Origin: Anagrus nilaparvatae
Lineage: Eukaryota; Arthropoda; Insecta; Hymenoptera; Mymaridae
Reading direction: 5' to 3'
DNA: 64,000 nt
Assembly (NCBI GenBank): GCA_022575985.1
Contig: JAKSXM010000014.1
Coordinates: 15,810,001 to 15,874,000, forward strand
Shown here: positions 1 to 11,792 of the stretch, piece after piece
Numbering within the stretch: position 1 is the stretch's first letter
How the letters are laid out: every line of letters starts with the position of its first letter
Position numbers and translations under genes: made by a program
The notes under the pieces: model-generated
Databases searched by the model: none
What the model was told of the DNA's origin: nothing
The model's input: the letters and a program-made list of their open reading frames with translations, nothing else

Positions 1-1700
1 AAAATTCTCTATGGATAGACTCTCCGGCCTGCTCAGACCAAAGTCCTAATCCATCTCCAGCAAAAAACTTATAACCGGTTTGTGTGAACACAACCTAAAT
101 GCATGGAACATGTTTACTAGAATAAAGTTTTGTTTTTTTTTCTTATGTATGACTTAATTATATTTAAGCATTATTAATTATATTTAAGTATTATTATGTC
201 TTTTATGTAAAGTAGTTTAACCAGAATCATTATTTTAATTGTTTAAAGTATTGAGAAATATTGAATGGTTTAAAAATTAATTTATATAATTATTTAAATG
301 AAATTAAAATAAGATATAATATTTTAAAAATTATTTTTAAAAATTTCAATTAAATGTAATATTTAAAAATAGAGTAAAATAAGGAAATCTGCCGGTTAGC
401 AAAATAAGTATATTATTAAGTTTATTAATATTAAAAATTTTATAAAAATAATCATGAGTAAATTTTTTATTTTATTTTAATTAATTTTAAAATTTTAGTT
501 GCCGAAGTCAAAAATTTATTTATATAATGTCATTGAATAATTTGATTATTTTTTTATTATTATTATTAATTTAAATAGTTTTCCCGTGTATTGTTTGAAT
601 ATAGTAATTTTTTTTGGTTATATTTTTATTGTTTATTTTAAACTAAAATTTTGTTGTAAAATGTATTAAGTTTTTTAAATTTTATTATAAATACAATTAA
701 ATTTTTTTTTGGCATATTTATTACATTAAAAATTTTTACATAAATTTTTTGATTTAAAAAATTATTTTAAATTTATTAGATATATTGATTATTTGGATTA
801 TTATAAAAATTAAAATTTCCTTTTGTAATGTGTATGAAGGTTATGTTTTTTTCAACTTCTTTAAAATAAAATTTTTTGAAATTATTATAAATATTTTGGA
901 GTAGATGTAGATTGAATTTATAAGTATTTATAAGTATTTATAAGTTTGAATTGTTCAAAATATGTTTTTTTGACTATCAAATGACTTAAACTGTCAATTT
1001 TCATCACCGGGTATTTTATTAATTCTATAACTAATTTATTGTCTTTCTTAAAAAGAAAACAAATTTGACCCCCCCCCCCTTAAATAGGACAAATTTGACC
1101 CCCCCCCTTAAAAAGGACAAATTTGACCCCCCCCCCCCCTTAAATAGGACAAATTTGACCCCCCCCTTAAAAGGACAAATTTGACCCCCCCCCCTTAAAT
1201 AGGACAAATTTGACCCCCCCCCCCCTTAAATAGGACAAATTTGACCCCCCCCCCCCCTTAATTTTCAAGTTCTGAAGTACCCCCTCCCTATAAACATGTT
1301 CCATGTTAAAATGTAGACATTGTTTAACATGTCTTGTTGCAATATGAATTTTTAAGCTTTCTGATACTCCTGTACTCAAAAAAGAATTCCTTAATATTGT
1401 CAATAATATTATCTAACTCTTCACCTGGTTTCCTTACAGAAAAAGAATTAGTTACAAGCTTATGCCTTAAAAGTTGAAATAAATGGAAGTATTCTTAAAA
1501 AACCAACTTCTTCATAAATTTTAGGATCATTTAGACTATCTGCTTCTTGCAAAAGTTTTCGGCAAGCGTTTCCTTCGAAAATTTCCCCTTGATAACTTTT
1601 TGATGATATATTATGTTTTTTAGGCCACAAAAATGCCTTTTCTCTTCCTAATAAGGGAACTAATTTTTTCCAAAACAGATGATTTACGACCTTGCAAGAT
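1..1700 (-). pseudogene. Degenerate transposon-derived protein, interrupted
   Basis: Read on the minus strand, about 1690 down to 1290 encodes pieces that resemble a protein family scattered through insect and cnidarian genomes and usually taken as mobile-element derived. The pieces include FEGNACRKLLQEAD near 1580-1540, an EELDNIIDNIKEFFFE piece near 1420-1380, and SESLKIHIATRHVK near 1360-1320. They lie in three different frames, so at least two frameshifts are present. A further piece, GDGLGLWSEQAGESIHREF, lies at about 57-1 in the same orientation, separated by about 1.17 kb of AT-rich DNA and C-rich tandem repeats. I infer one broken gene with an insertion. The family assignment is from memory of the motif style. 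It is not a functional gene in this form. Confidence 0.5.
1057..1262. repeat. C-rich tandem repeat, seven units
   Basis: Seven units of about 28-32 bp of the form GGACAAATTTGACC, a run of 7-12 C, then TTAAATA or TTAAAA. The C-run length differs between units, as expected for slippage. The minus strand has seven closely spaced G-runs and could form G-quadruplexes. It sits inside the DNA that separates the two pieces of the broken transposon gene. The open frame across it on the minus strand (to 1403) is a by-product of the repeat. Confidence 0.9.
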
Positions 1701-2975
1701 ATGTAACTCAGGAAGACTGAAGTTATACGTTAGCAAACTATAAATTATTACCTAATTCCCTATTTGGTATTTTATACATTTTTATACAAACTTATATGTA
1801 TTAGACCATATAATATATCCATTGTTACACGAATTTGCAAACTAATATATTTAATATAATAATCTAATATGCTGTAAAGATGTTGCATTTCTTTCCAATA
1901 AATTAATAAAAATTTTAAAAAAATGAATATTTTGATTTTACTTTAACGTGGAGAAAGCCATATATGAAAAAAGTAGCACAAAACCATAAATTAAATTGAC
2001 GTGTGAATAACTATTTTATGCATATGTAAGGGCTTAATATTGCTGAAATTATAATAAAAATGAATAAGAATTCAAAAATTTATTTTTTAGTTTTTATATA
2101 AAAATACAAATTTAACGTGGAAATAGTCATATACACTCATGTAGACTTTTAAAATATCAAATTTAAAGTTTATTTTTGCATTCACTATGGTTAAAAAAAA
2201 AAAAATTAATGCAATGGTTTTTTAACCAATTAAATAATTTTATTTAATTTTTCAAAATAATGCAAAATACTGATTTTCAGTAAATTTTTAAAACGGCGGT
2301 ATTTCAAAAAAATGAGCAGATCCGATTTTCCGTTTGGTATTTTTGAGATATAGATGTATTCAAGAAATATGCCCTATGCTCAGTTTTTTGCGTCATTTTT
2401 GAAAACCCTACTTTGTCTTCAAGAGAACCGTGGGACTCCAGGATTAGGTAACTTTTTTCGTCAAAATATTAATTTTTGTTAGATCCCCTTTATTGGGGTG
2501 AATATGTCAAATTGGTATAGTTTTATATTTCTAGGGATATTTTTTAATGTAAAGTATCAATTCATGTAACTCCCATAAGTTATTCATAATTTACCCCATA
2601 TTTAGGGGTTGCACGTAAACACGGACTTTACAAATGAAAATAGCGACCCCATCAATTATCTACTGGGTTCATACTAAAATATTAAAGTGGCTGGAATGTG
2701 TTGATTGGGCATTAATGGGTCTACTTTAATAACACATTCAATATGTCCAGTGTTATTTAACCCTTTGTTAAAATATATGATAAATATATGAACATATATA
2801 TTTATCACATTTTTCAGATGGACGAATAATATTTTTATATATTTAAGAAAGGCAGTAAAAAGATCTCCCGTGTGTATTTATTTTATTAGGTCTAGATATA
2901 GAGTAAATTATTTTAAAATTCTCTGAACATGGAATTAACTTTTTTTTTTTCAAAAAAATAATCTTTCTTGTGTAG
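1701..2975. other. AT-rich non-coding DNA upstream of a MED20 exon
   Basis: No coding exon, RNA gene or clear repeat was found. The earlier MED20 exons should lie upstream. I could not find them here, so this is either a long MED20 intron or the exons are too short to recognise by eye. Confidence 0.5.
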
Positions 2976-3578
2976 TTGGAATATGGCCCTTGTGTTGTAC
3001 CTGGTAACTGTTGGGAACTACTACGAGAATGTCTTCAAGGATTTCTAGGCTCAACTGCATCAAATCAAGTTCCTCCGTATTTAATGGTAAGCTGATTATA
3101 AATATTAAAGAAAAAAATAATTTTAAAAAGTGCAAATTTTTAAGCTTACACTTTATTAGATTTTATTAGATTTTATAGCTGATAATAAATTTTTGTCTTT
3201 TAAAAGGTAGTAAGTAATTACCTTAGTAAAAAAAATAATTAAAAGTATTTTGAATTGCAGAAAAAAAATAAATATAATCATTATGTTAAGAATAATAATA
3301 TTTTTTTGTACGAGCATTTAATTTTCATAAATTTTTTTTGTCTTGTCATTCATTCAAGGATAACAAGAGTTCATAATAATAAAGAAAAAGTTTTAAATGA
3401 TTTTATTTTATTTATTAAAAGTATATTTTACCGCCTTCGCATATTTATTTAAATAAGAAACATAATGTATATTTTTTATTTTTAGAACCGAATGAACGAT
3501 ATTTATCAACCTATGGACACTATTCACCAATACCTGGATCACTTTGGACAGTATAGAAAAACTACAACGCTTTTTTAA
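2976..3578 (+). CDS. MED20: Mediator subunit 20, last two exons (partial)
   Basis: Two exons on the plus strand, 2976-3086 and 3486-3578, join in frame. The first follows an acceptor ending in TGTAG and ends at a GTAAGC donor. It encodes a segment starting LEYGPCVVPGNCWELLRE and containing QGFLGS, which matches the conserved C-terminal part of MED20 (EYGPCVV, then a Trp/Leu-rich helix and FLGS). The last exon encodes 30 residues, including YQPMDTIHQYLDHF, before TAA, matching the family's C-terminal helix. MED20 is a head-module subunit of the nuclear Mediator complex that links activators to RNA polymerase II. About 67 of the usual 210 or so residues are in the window. The upstream exons were not located. 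Confidence 0.85.
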
Positions 3579-6500
3579 ATATTCTGATTGACATTAAATT
3601 TTTTTTAAATACGATTTTCTAACATGCATATGATTTTTTTTTATTTTCAAAGATTATAATAATATTATTATTTTTTTTACGTGTGAGTCACTCCAAAAAA
3701 TATTCATTTTTGATAAAAGCCTGCATTTCAAAAAAAAATTATTATACGGAGCTTATTTGAAAAAATTTTTTTAATTTAAGCTATTGTTAACTGTCAGATT
3801 ATTATTTGTCCTATTTAGGGTAAAACATTATTTTTAAATTATAAATATTTTTTAAGCGCATCATTATAAACTTCCTAGTTCTTTTCATAATTACTGAAAA
3901 TTTCTTATTTCCATATTTATATAGCCAACACGCCTTAGAAATTCCTTTAATAAGATTTCTTTTTTTTTTACCACCAATATTAATACGTATTGAAGGGATT
4001 TAGGGATTTCTCCGAGTATAATTAAAACTTAATATATTTTAAATAGTTTTAAATATACGCAAATGTTTGATATTGTCATTTTACCCATACCGCGTAGCAT
4101 ATATTTCTTTGTTAGCGGGCAACAATGATTAGATTCCAATTTTGAGAGGTCGTCAATATTGCCTTTTGTAAAAAAAAACATTCTTAACCTCATCCAAAAA
4201 TATTTATTATTACCAAATGCGATTACTAAACCTCCGCATTTGACAAAATAAACATTTCTACGAGCCGGTTAAAAATGGACTATTCTCAATTGTTAAAGAG
4301 GAACTGAAATAAGGCCAACTTTATTTAAATTCAATAATTATATTCAGAGACTACACACAGGTGCGATGCCCCAAAATTTTGTTGATTTGTGTTTCTACTG
4401 ATTCCCCAGCAGTAGAAAATGGTTACTCCAAAATGGGATCTGTTCACATGGGAGAGAATTTGGGGAGTATTGGTGGAAATTAGTAAACAAAATTTTTTTA
4501 AATTTATTTAAACATTTTTTAACGATTTATTATTTGCTGTGTGTAGTAGACAATTTTTGTTGACAACATTTTGAAAACCTGGGAACTTTTTAGATCCGTA
4601 TATCCATTTCAAAATATTGCAAATCCGAAATTTATGTCTTATTTTAAAATTCCTGTTAGCTTTGTTTTGATTAATAAAATGTAAATTTTATAAAAAACAA
4701 CTTAGGAACCCAAGAGCACCTAAAAGTTGTCGAAAAAGTTTTCTATGACCCACAGCAAAAATTGAATAGTCAAAAAAATCTTTTGCCTAAACAAAATTTT
4801 TTTCTGTACAGTAGCCATGAAAGTACGATTTCCTGGCCGCTGCGCGGCCAAGGAAATCGAATTTTCTCGCTACTGTCGCAGAAAAATTTTATACGACCCT
4901 TGTCCATAAATAAAGGATGCCCCAAATCGCAGTTTACCATCCTCGGCTTCGCCTCGAAAGGTAATTTACGTGCGATTTGGGCCATTCTTTACTTTTCTGG
5001 ACACGAACCGTAAATATACTATTTTTAATAATCCCCCCCCCCCCTCAAGAACCTCCAAATTGGGGAAATTCTCTCCCATATGAACGGTTCTAATTTAGAG
5101 ATACTGATTTTCTGCCTCTGAGGACCTTGTAGAAACATAAATTAACAAAAAATTTTAGGAGCATCGCAGAAAACTTTTTTTGTTCCAACCATCTGTGTAT
5201 ATTCAACCGAAAATTTTAAACTAGGCTAAAATTTTTACAATAAACCCTATTTAAACTTTTATTTCATTCAAACTAAATGTTTGTGAGTTATTTGAGCTAA
5301 TAGTAGTATTTTAACCAAGCGGATCATAAAATTTAACAAAATTTTGTACATTCTTATTTAATTCTCAATGCTTTGCCAAATTCTAGAAAATTTTTAGGCT
5401 ACTTTTCAAATAAAGATAAAACTTTGGATTTTTGTAAAAAAATTTCCAGCTGATCTTTTTTTAAAACAAAGTTAACTTTTTTCTATCATTGTAGACCCAT
5501 ATTTCAAAAACCTTTTAAAAGAAAAAAAAAACAAGTAAAGAAATTTATAAAAAATTTGAAAGTTGTTGAAACAAAATTGTTGAAAACAATAAAACCTATT
5601 GTAATTTGTATAAAAATTTTAAATTTATTGATCAATTGGGGCCAAAAAATAGGTATTTTAATAGAAAGTGTGTTAGTAACGAAAAATCATGGCTCATGGG
5701 GGTTAAAAGGAGAGCCGCAGAACAAAAAAATTGACAAAAAAATTTTTTTTTTTATTATTTCAATGCAGGCTTAAGGATTACAATATTATAATATGTAGTC
5801 CTTTTTAGGCTAATCTTATGAAAATTAACAGAAGATAGATAGTAAGAATATTTTTGTAACATAACAAGCTGTATTCTATTTTTTTGGTTTCTCAAATGCA
5901 CTAGATTTCCCTAACATTATTAAATTTTCGGCCTCTGTTTTAAAGTTTGTAGTTTATCCGATTTCATCGATTAAACTCCTAATGACTTCAAAATTCTAAA
6001 ACTCTAATTCTTGAAAACTCATATCTTGGGGATAACTCTTTTCTGGCTGTTGGAAATTTTCTGTATTGCATTTTGTAAAAAAAACTTTTGCCACTTCGTT
6101 TATTAAGAATAATGAAATGTGGTTTTATTTGTAGAAGCAAAAATAATACTTGATTTGGAATGACTTACATGTATTTGTATATAAGATTTTAAAAACACTT
6201 ATTTTTAATATAATTTTTATGTTAAGTAAAATTACTTATGTGCAATAAAAAATATAGATTGCATCTTAAAATAAGATTATTTAAAGAAAAAAAAAGTATT
6301 ATTTATTTTTAAATTTTTCACTACTATGTAAAACAATTAAGTAATAGTATTAAAATATAAAATTTATAAATAAAACCTACTATTTTACAAATATTAATTC
6401 TTGATGGTTTTTTTGTTTTTTACTGAATTAAAACATTGCTTGTATTGATAACATAAAGAACTTGTTCAAAAAGCTTAGCGGTGTAAGGAAGTTTCGGAAA

Positions 6501-6865
6501 TTTATGTGAACAGAAATTTTTTTCTTCTCAACTGCTTTTTATTTTTTGTTTCATAAATAACAACTTTTAAAAAAAAAATTTTTGAAATATCCAAGAAGTG
6601 CGTTTCATATTTATTTATTCGTTAATTAGAACATATAAAATCTTATTCGCATTATGCAAATCAATTAAAGTACACTCCTATGGACAATAGGCAGCTGAAG
6701 CTTACATAAATAATTAGTTATGATTTGCAAAACAAATAATAAAATGATATTTCATATTTATAGCTATAAAAATTAAAAATAAAAAACCAACCAGGGTTCA
6801 TATTAATCCAGTATCAATTTTTATTTGATACTTTAGCATTTTCATTGAATTTTAAACCAAAGAAT
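3579..6865. other. Intergenic AT-rich DNA
   Basis: Nothing coding was recognised. It contains one copy of a hairpin repeat (4795-5015) and a C-run at about 5033-5044. Open frames here (for example 4762-5013 and 5556-5774) have no family resemblance and the first lies on the hairpin repeat. Confidence 0.6.
4795..5015 (+). repeat. Hairpin repeat family A, copy 1
   Basis: A dispersed element with an inner stem: CCCCAAATCGCAGTTTACC pairs imperfectly with GGTAATTTACGTGCGATTTGGG around a GC-rich loop (TCGGCTTCGCCTCG). It is preceded by a second small stem, GGCCGCTGCGCGGCC. Related copies occur at 13120-13380 (reverse), 13390-13500, 52895-53060, 53755-53975 and 58990-59200, which makes it a mobile repeat. 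No coding capacity was seen. The open frames on both strands across it are shadows of the hairpin. Confidence 0.8.
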
Positions 6866-7380
6866 TTAAGAGTGATTCTTAGTGAATTCAGCAAAAGTTT
6901 CCAGGTCGGGTCGCTGAAACCGGATAAAAACTTTTTTTTGCCAATTACCTATCAAAAATGGACTATGTCCCCAAATTTTAGCCCTTAATATTGAAAACTA
7001 AGCCCAGGGCGAATTTTTGAAAAAAAAAGACGTTTTCATCTTTCCTCAGCCACCCATTCTTCTTTTATGTGCCATTCCTTCTGGAAATCATTAAAAATAA
7101 TGAAAAAAGAGGTACTATAGTAAAATTTCCTCAGGAATCCAGTCATGCCATTAGTTTTTGAAAATTCCTACACGGGGAGCCAGAAAATCAATAAATTCAC
7201 AGGGTATATTACGGAAACTACAGAAAAATTGTATATCCGAATTTTTTATTGAGCTTCTCAGGAAAAGCGTGTTTTTATATATATATTTGGATGCCATATC
7301 TACCTAGATGCGATCGAACTTCCTAGACCCTAAAATAACCGAAAAATCGTGAATTTTCCTCAATTTTTCTCATTTTTTAG

Positions 7381-7920
7381 CAGTTTTTTTGAATTTTCCC
7401 GCTCTAAATGACTCCGAACGATTTAAACAAGGTAAGATTCGGATTTCCAGGGAAATTTCACATATTTTCTTTATTTAAATAATTTTTAGGCTTCGATGTA
7501 AACGAGCTCACACCAAATGCCTTAAATACAAAATTTTGATTTTTATCGTTTTTTTAGCAGTTTTTTTGAATTTTCCCGCTCTAAATGACTCCGAACGATT
7601 TAAACAAAGCGAGATTCGGATTCCCAGGGAAATTTTACATAATTTCTTTATTTAAATAATTTTTAGGCTTTGATGTAAACGAGCTCACACCAAATGCCTT
7701 AAATACAAAATTTTGATTTTTATCGTTTTTTAGTAGTTTTTTTGAATTTTCCCGCTCTAAATGACTCTGAACAATTTAAACAAGGTAAGATTCGGATTCC
7801 CAGGGAAATTTTACATATTTTCTTTTATATTTAAATAATTGTTAGGCTTGGATGTAAACGAGCTCACACCAAATGCCTTAAATACAAAATTTTGATTTTT
7901 ATCGTTTTTTAGCAGTTTTG
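7381..7920. repeat. Tandem 177-bp units in the left foldback arm
   Basis: Three complete units start at 7381, 7558 and 7734, with a fourth beginning at 7913 (steps of 177, 176 and 179). Each runs from CAGTTTTTTTGAATTTTCCC through GCTCTAAATGACTCCGAACG to ATTTTTATCGTTTTTTAG. The right arm (about 9410-9775) carries two such units in reverse orientation, so arm length varies by unit gain or loss. Confidence 0.9.
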
Positions 7921-8148
7921 TGTGTAATTTTTCTGTTTAAGTTTCCTAATAAGATTTATTATACCGTATATAATAACAACTTAATAAATATTATATTATT
8001 AAAGATGTAAATTACTAATAATCTTATTTCCGAAAAAAATTTTAAATAATTTAAATTTAGCGCTAAAAATAATAAACATTGTATATAAAAAATTTAAAGC
8101 TATGTGGCGTGGCAACCGTCAATGTTTACAAGATTTATTAGTAAATAA

Positions 8149-9009
8149 ATGAGTTACATTAGAAACATTTTTATTGTATTCATATTATTCATTAAAACAA
8201 TAAGTTACGTAAATTGTAAACATGACGTAGTAGCAGTTAAGGTTTTTCAAAAATATATTGTAAGGTACACAAAAGAAAACATGCCTCAAATTAAGAAAAT
8301 TGAGTATGTTAGCGATAGTTGTCCGGGACAATACAAAAATTGTTCCAACCTATACAATTTATGTCAACATAAAAAGAATTTTGGTATTGATGCGAAGTGG
8401 ATATTTTTTGCAACTTCTCACGGTACATCAACTTGTGATATCATTGGAGGTACGATAAAAAGAGATACAAGCAAAGAAAGTTTACGTCGTGAATTTGATA
8501 ATCAAATAATAAATGTAGGCCGCATTCATGAATTTTGTGAACAACATTTACCTACAATAAAAACAATAATAGTAAGCAGAGAGGAGTTAAACCTGGAACG
8601 TGACACAACATCATCAATTGCGCATACCATTCCAGGAACACGAAATTATCACGACTTTACTCCATTATCAAATACAATAATTGGCTGTAAATATTTAAGT
8701 TCAGATGAAAGTTATTCCTTAAGATTTAATTTGTTGAAAAAAATAGCTTATAAATGGTCAGCAAATACTTATGTCTCTTTCGTAATCTTAAATACTTGGG
8801 CGGTAGGTTTTATTACAGATATAATTGAAGATGAATAAATAGCTGAAATATCTGTATTACAAAGTTTTTCAAAAAATGTCTACAAATGGCCTGGTACTGA
8901 GACCCGTGTTAAAGTAGGCTTTAATGAAATTTTATACAATGTATCGGCTACAAATGAAAATGATAAAATAAAAATAAAATTAGGGCATACTCATTCCAAA
9001 TACACTTAA
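8149..9009 (+). pseudogene. Transposon-like ORF with in-frame stop inside the foldback element
   Basis: A 229-residue frame runs 8149-8838. After its TAA the same frame stays open for about 56 more residues to 9009, including a Trp-Pro-Gly and further family-like sequence, so an ancestral ORF was probably cut by a nonsense change. Diagnostic stretches are YVSDSCPGQYKNCSNLYNLC, FFATSHGTSTCDIIGGTIKR and HTIPGTRNYH. These resemble an uncharacterised family, common in aphid, wasp and cnidarian genomes, with a D-x-C-x-GQ-x-KN motif and a later SHG-x4-CD-x-IGG motif that look like a metal-binding RNase H-type core. The first 25 or so residues are hydrophobic and may be a chance extension. Its place between the arms suggests it is the element's own degenerate transposase, or captured cargo. 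Neither option is proven. Confidence 0.6.
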
Positions 9010-10285
9010 TATCTAAAGAATTTGGATTCTATTTGTGAATAAAATATCTAAATTATAAAAATATTTTCTGAATGCATTATTGTAGCTAAATATTATGTAA
9101 ATATCAATAAAAATTTTTTTAATAGAATAATTTTCTTCTTATTAAAAAACTCATTCTCTTAAAAATTATCAAAATATGTATTTCATTCATTATTATTTAA
9201 AAAATTTTTTTTTTTTTAAGAATAGCTATATTTTATAGAATGTAACTCCGAATTCTACCTAGTGACCAATATAGAGCTAAAAAATAATTTAAATTTATAG
9301 AATTTTCTATGAACTCTTTTACACTAAAGCCAAAAAATTATTAAAGTATAGAAAAAGTTTAAAATTTTACTGGAAACCCGAATTTGACATTAATTAAATC
9401 ATAAAATTCAAAAAAACTGCTAAAAAACGATAAAAATCAAAATTTTGTATTTAAGGCATTTGGTGTGAGCTCGTTTACATCAAAGCCTAAAAATTATTTA
9501 AATAAAGAAAATATGTAAAATTTCCCTGGGAATCCGAATCTCACCTTGTTTAAATTGTTCGGAGTCATTTAGAGCGGGAAAATTCAAAAAAACTGCTAAA
9601 AAACGATAAAAATCAAAATTTTGTATTTAAGGCATTTGGTGTGAGCTCGTTTACATCGAAGCCTAAAAATTATTTAAATAAAGAAAATATGTGAAATTTC
9701 CCTAAGAATCCGAATTTTACTTTGTTTAAATCGTTCGGAGTCATTTAGAGCGGGAAAATTCAAAAAAACTGCTAAAAAATGAGAAAAATTGAGGAAAATT
9801 CACGATTTTTCGGTTATTTTAGGGTCTAGGAAGTTCGATCGCATCTAGGTAGATATGGCATCCAAATTTATATATAAAAACACGCTTTTCATGAGAAGCT
9901 CAATAAAAAATTCGGATATACAATTTTTCTGTAGTTTCCGTAATATACCCTGTGAATTTATCGATTTTCTGGCTCCCCGTGTAGGAATTTTCAAAAACTA
10001 ATGGCATGACTGGATTTCTGAGGAAATTTCACTGTAGTACCTCTTTTTTCATTATTTTTAATGATTTCCAGAAGGAACGGCACATAAAAGAAGAATGAGT
10101 GGCTGAGGAAAGATGAAAACGTCTTTTTTTTCAAAAATTCGCCCTGGGCTTAGTTTTCAATATTAAGGGCTAAAATCTGGGGACATAGTCCATTTTTGAT
10201 AGGTAATTGGCAAAAAAAAGTTTTTAGCCGGTTTCAGCGACCCGACCTGGAAACTTTTGCTGAATTCACTAAGAATCACTCTTAA

Positions 10286-11792
10286 GTTAATGGTATAATT
10301 TTACTAAAACCCAAACAAATTAATTTTCAGAGTCAAAAGAACTATTTTTTTTTCGTTTTGTAGTATAACGAATCTTTTTTTTTTAGTTTTCATTTCTTGG
10401 TAATAAAATAAATTTTCAAATATTTTTCTAGAAAAGCTCCATCTACAATGTTACCAAGAGACTACTTTAAACTTTTAATACCGATCGAGGAATAAAATTT
10501 TGCAATTTAAAAATTTGTAAATTTTGCATTAATTAACTTTTTAAAAAGAATACTAATTGTTTACTTAAATATTGAATTATGATTGTAAATTTTATCGAAA
10601 ATAAATGTTAATCAATTTTTTATCAATAAAAAAAAATTAAGAAAAAGCGTTAACAATTTACATTCAGAAATTTACAAAAAGAGATTACATAATATTAGAT
10701 TTTAAAATTTCAAAAAAAAAAAAAAAAAAAATGTTTAATTCATTTTTAAAGAAATATATTTAAAATAAAAAATTGCACATAAAATATATTTTAATAATTA
10801 TTAGCTGACATAAAAAAAAATATGTATAAAAGTAATCAGGTTGGTAAAAAATTTTTTTATTTACATATACAAAAAGTGGGTACTTTAGCAGTATTTCTTA
10901 ACAAAATTACAATGTTATTTTTTAATGCAATATTTTAATGATTGCATTATACACACAAATATACATTAATGAGCTACATGAAATAGTGGATCATAACGAA
11001 TAGTAAACTTGCTGTCCTTGAAGAATTTTTTTTTTTTTAACATTTTTTTTTTTTATGTTTTAGTTCGTAAGAAATAAAACGATTATTCAAATTTTTTGCA
11101 TAGGTCAAAGATCGACTTTATATACATTTTCTAAATAATACAATAACAATCAAACAAAAATATTATTTTCGTGACAATTTTTTTTCTTTTATACATATTG
11201 CATTCATTCTAAATACTCTAAACTCACAATAAACTTATAAAAAGATTCGATTAGCATAAAATAATATTATTTATTTCTTTTATAGCAAAAAAAAATTTTT
11301 ATTACATTGTAATTTTATTTGCATTACAAATTTTATTTTTAAAATAATTATCATAACGATGATCAGGAAAGATGATGAACAATTTTCAGTTTTAAAAATA
11401 TAAGAGATTAATTTAATAAATTAGCTTATTTTACCTCAATGTGTGGTATATATAAGTAGGGGTTTTTTTCAATTTAACAATACTTTTATTTTGAATTATT
11501 CTTTTTTGCGATAACACATAAATGCATAAAATTACTCCAAAAAGAAAGAAAAAGTAAATATATAAATACTTAGCTTATAAAGTTCTCGAAGTTTATTATT
11601 TAAATTTCTGAATTATTCGATGAATTTTAATATGATTTCATGATGATTTACTTTTTTTTTTATTGATTATGTCCATGAATAAACGCCAAATCATTGTTGT
11701 TATCCATAAATTTAACGTTAGAATGGTTTGAATGCGAATCAAACCATAGCGTAAAATAGTTATTAAACATCTCATTTTAATAAATCAGGATG
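10286..11792. other. Intergenic AT-rich DNA, no feature seen
   Basis: Very AT-rich with many A and T runs. I see no exon, RNA gene or repeat copy here. Confidence 0.6.

Larger units (their letters stand above)
6866..10285. mobile_element. Long-TIR foldback DNA transposon with TTAA flanks
   Basis: The element is bounded by TTAA at 6866-6869 and 10282-10285. Its termini start GAGTGATTCTTAGTGAATTC after TTAA on the left, and the right end is the near-identical reverse complement. The arms run 6870 to about 7920 (left) and about 9400 to 10281 (right). They differ in length because the left arm holds one more 177-bp tandem unit. Between the arms is a broken ORF (8149-9009). TTAA target duplications are typical of piggyBac and Kolobok superfamilies. 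The termini do not start CCY as piggyBac ends do, so a Kolobok-like or unclassified TTAA element is the better guess. The superfamily is inferred and the boundaries are seen directly. Confidence 0.85.

Noticed and set aside
1057..1262. Possible CRISPR-like array
   Set aside because: The spacing sequence is itself repeated and is a C-run; there are no unique spacers and the genome is eukaryotic.
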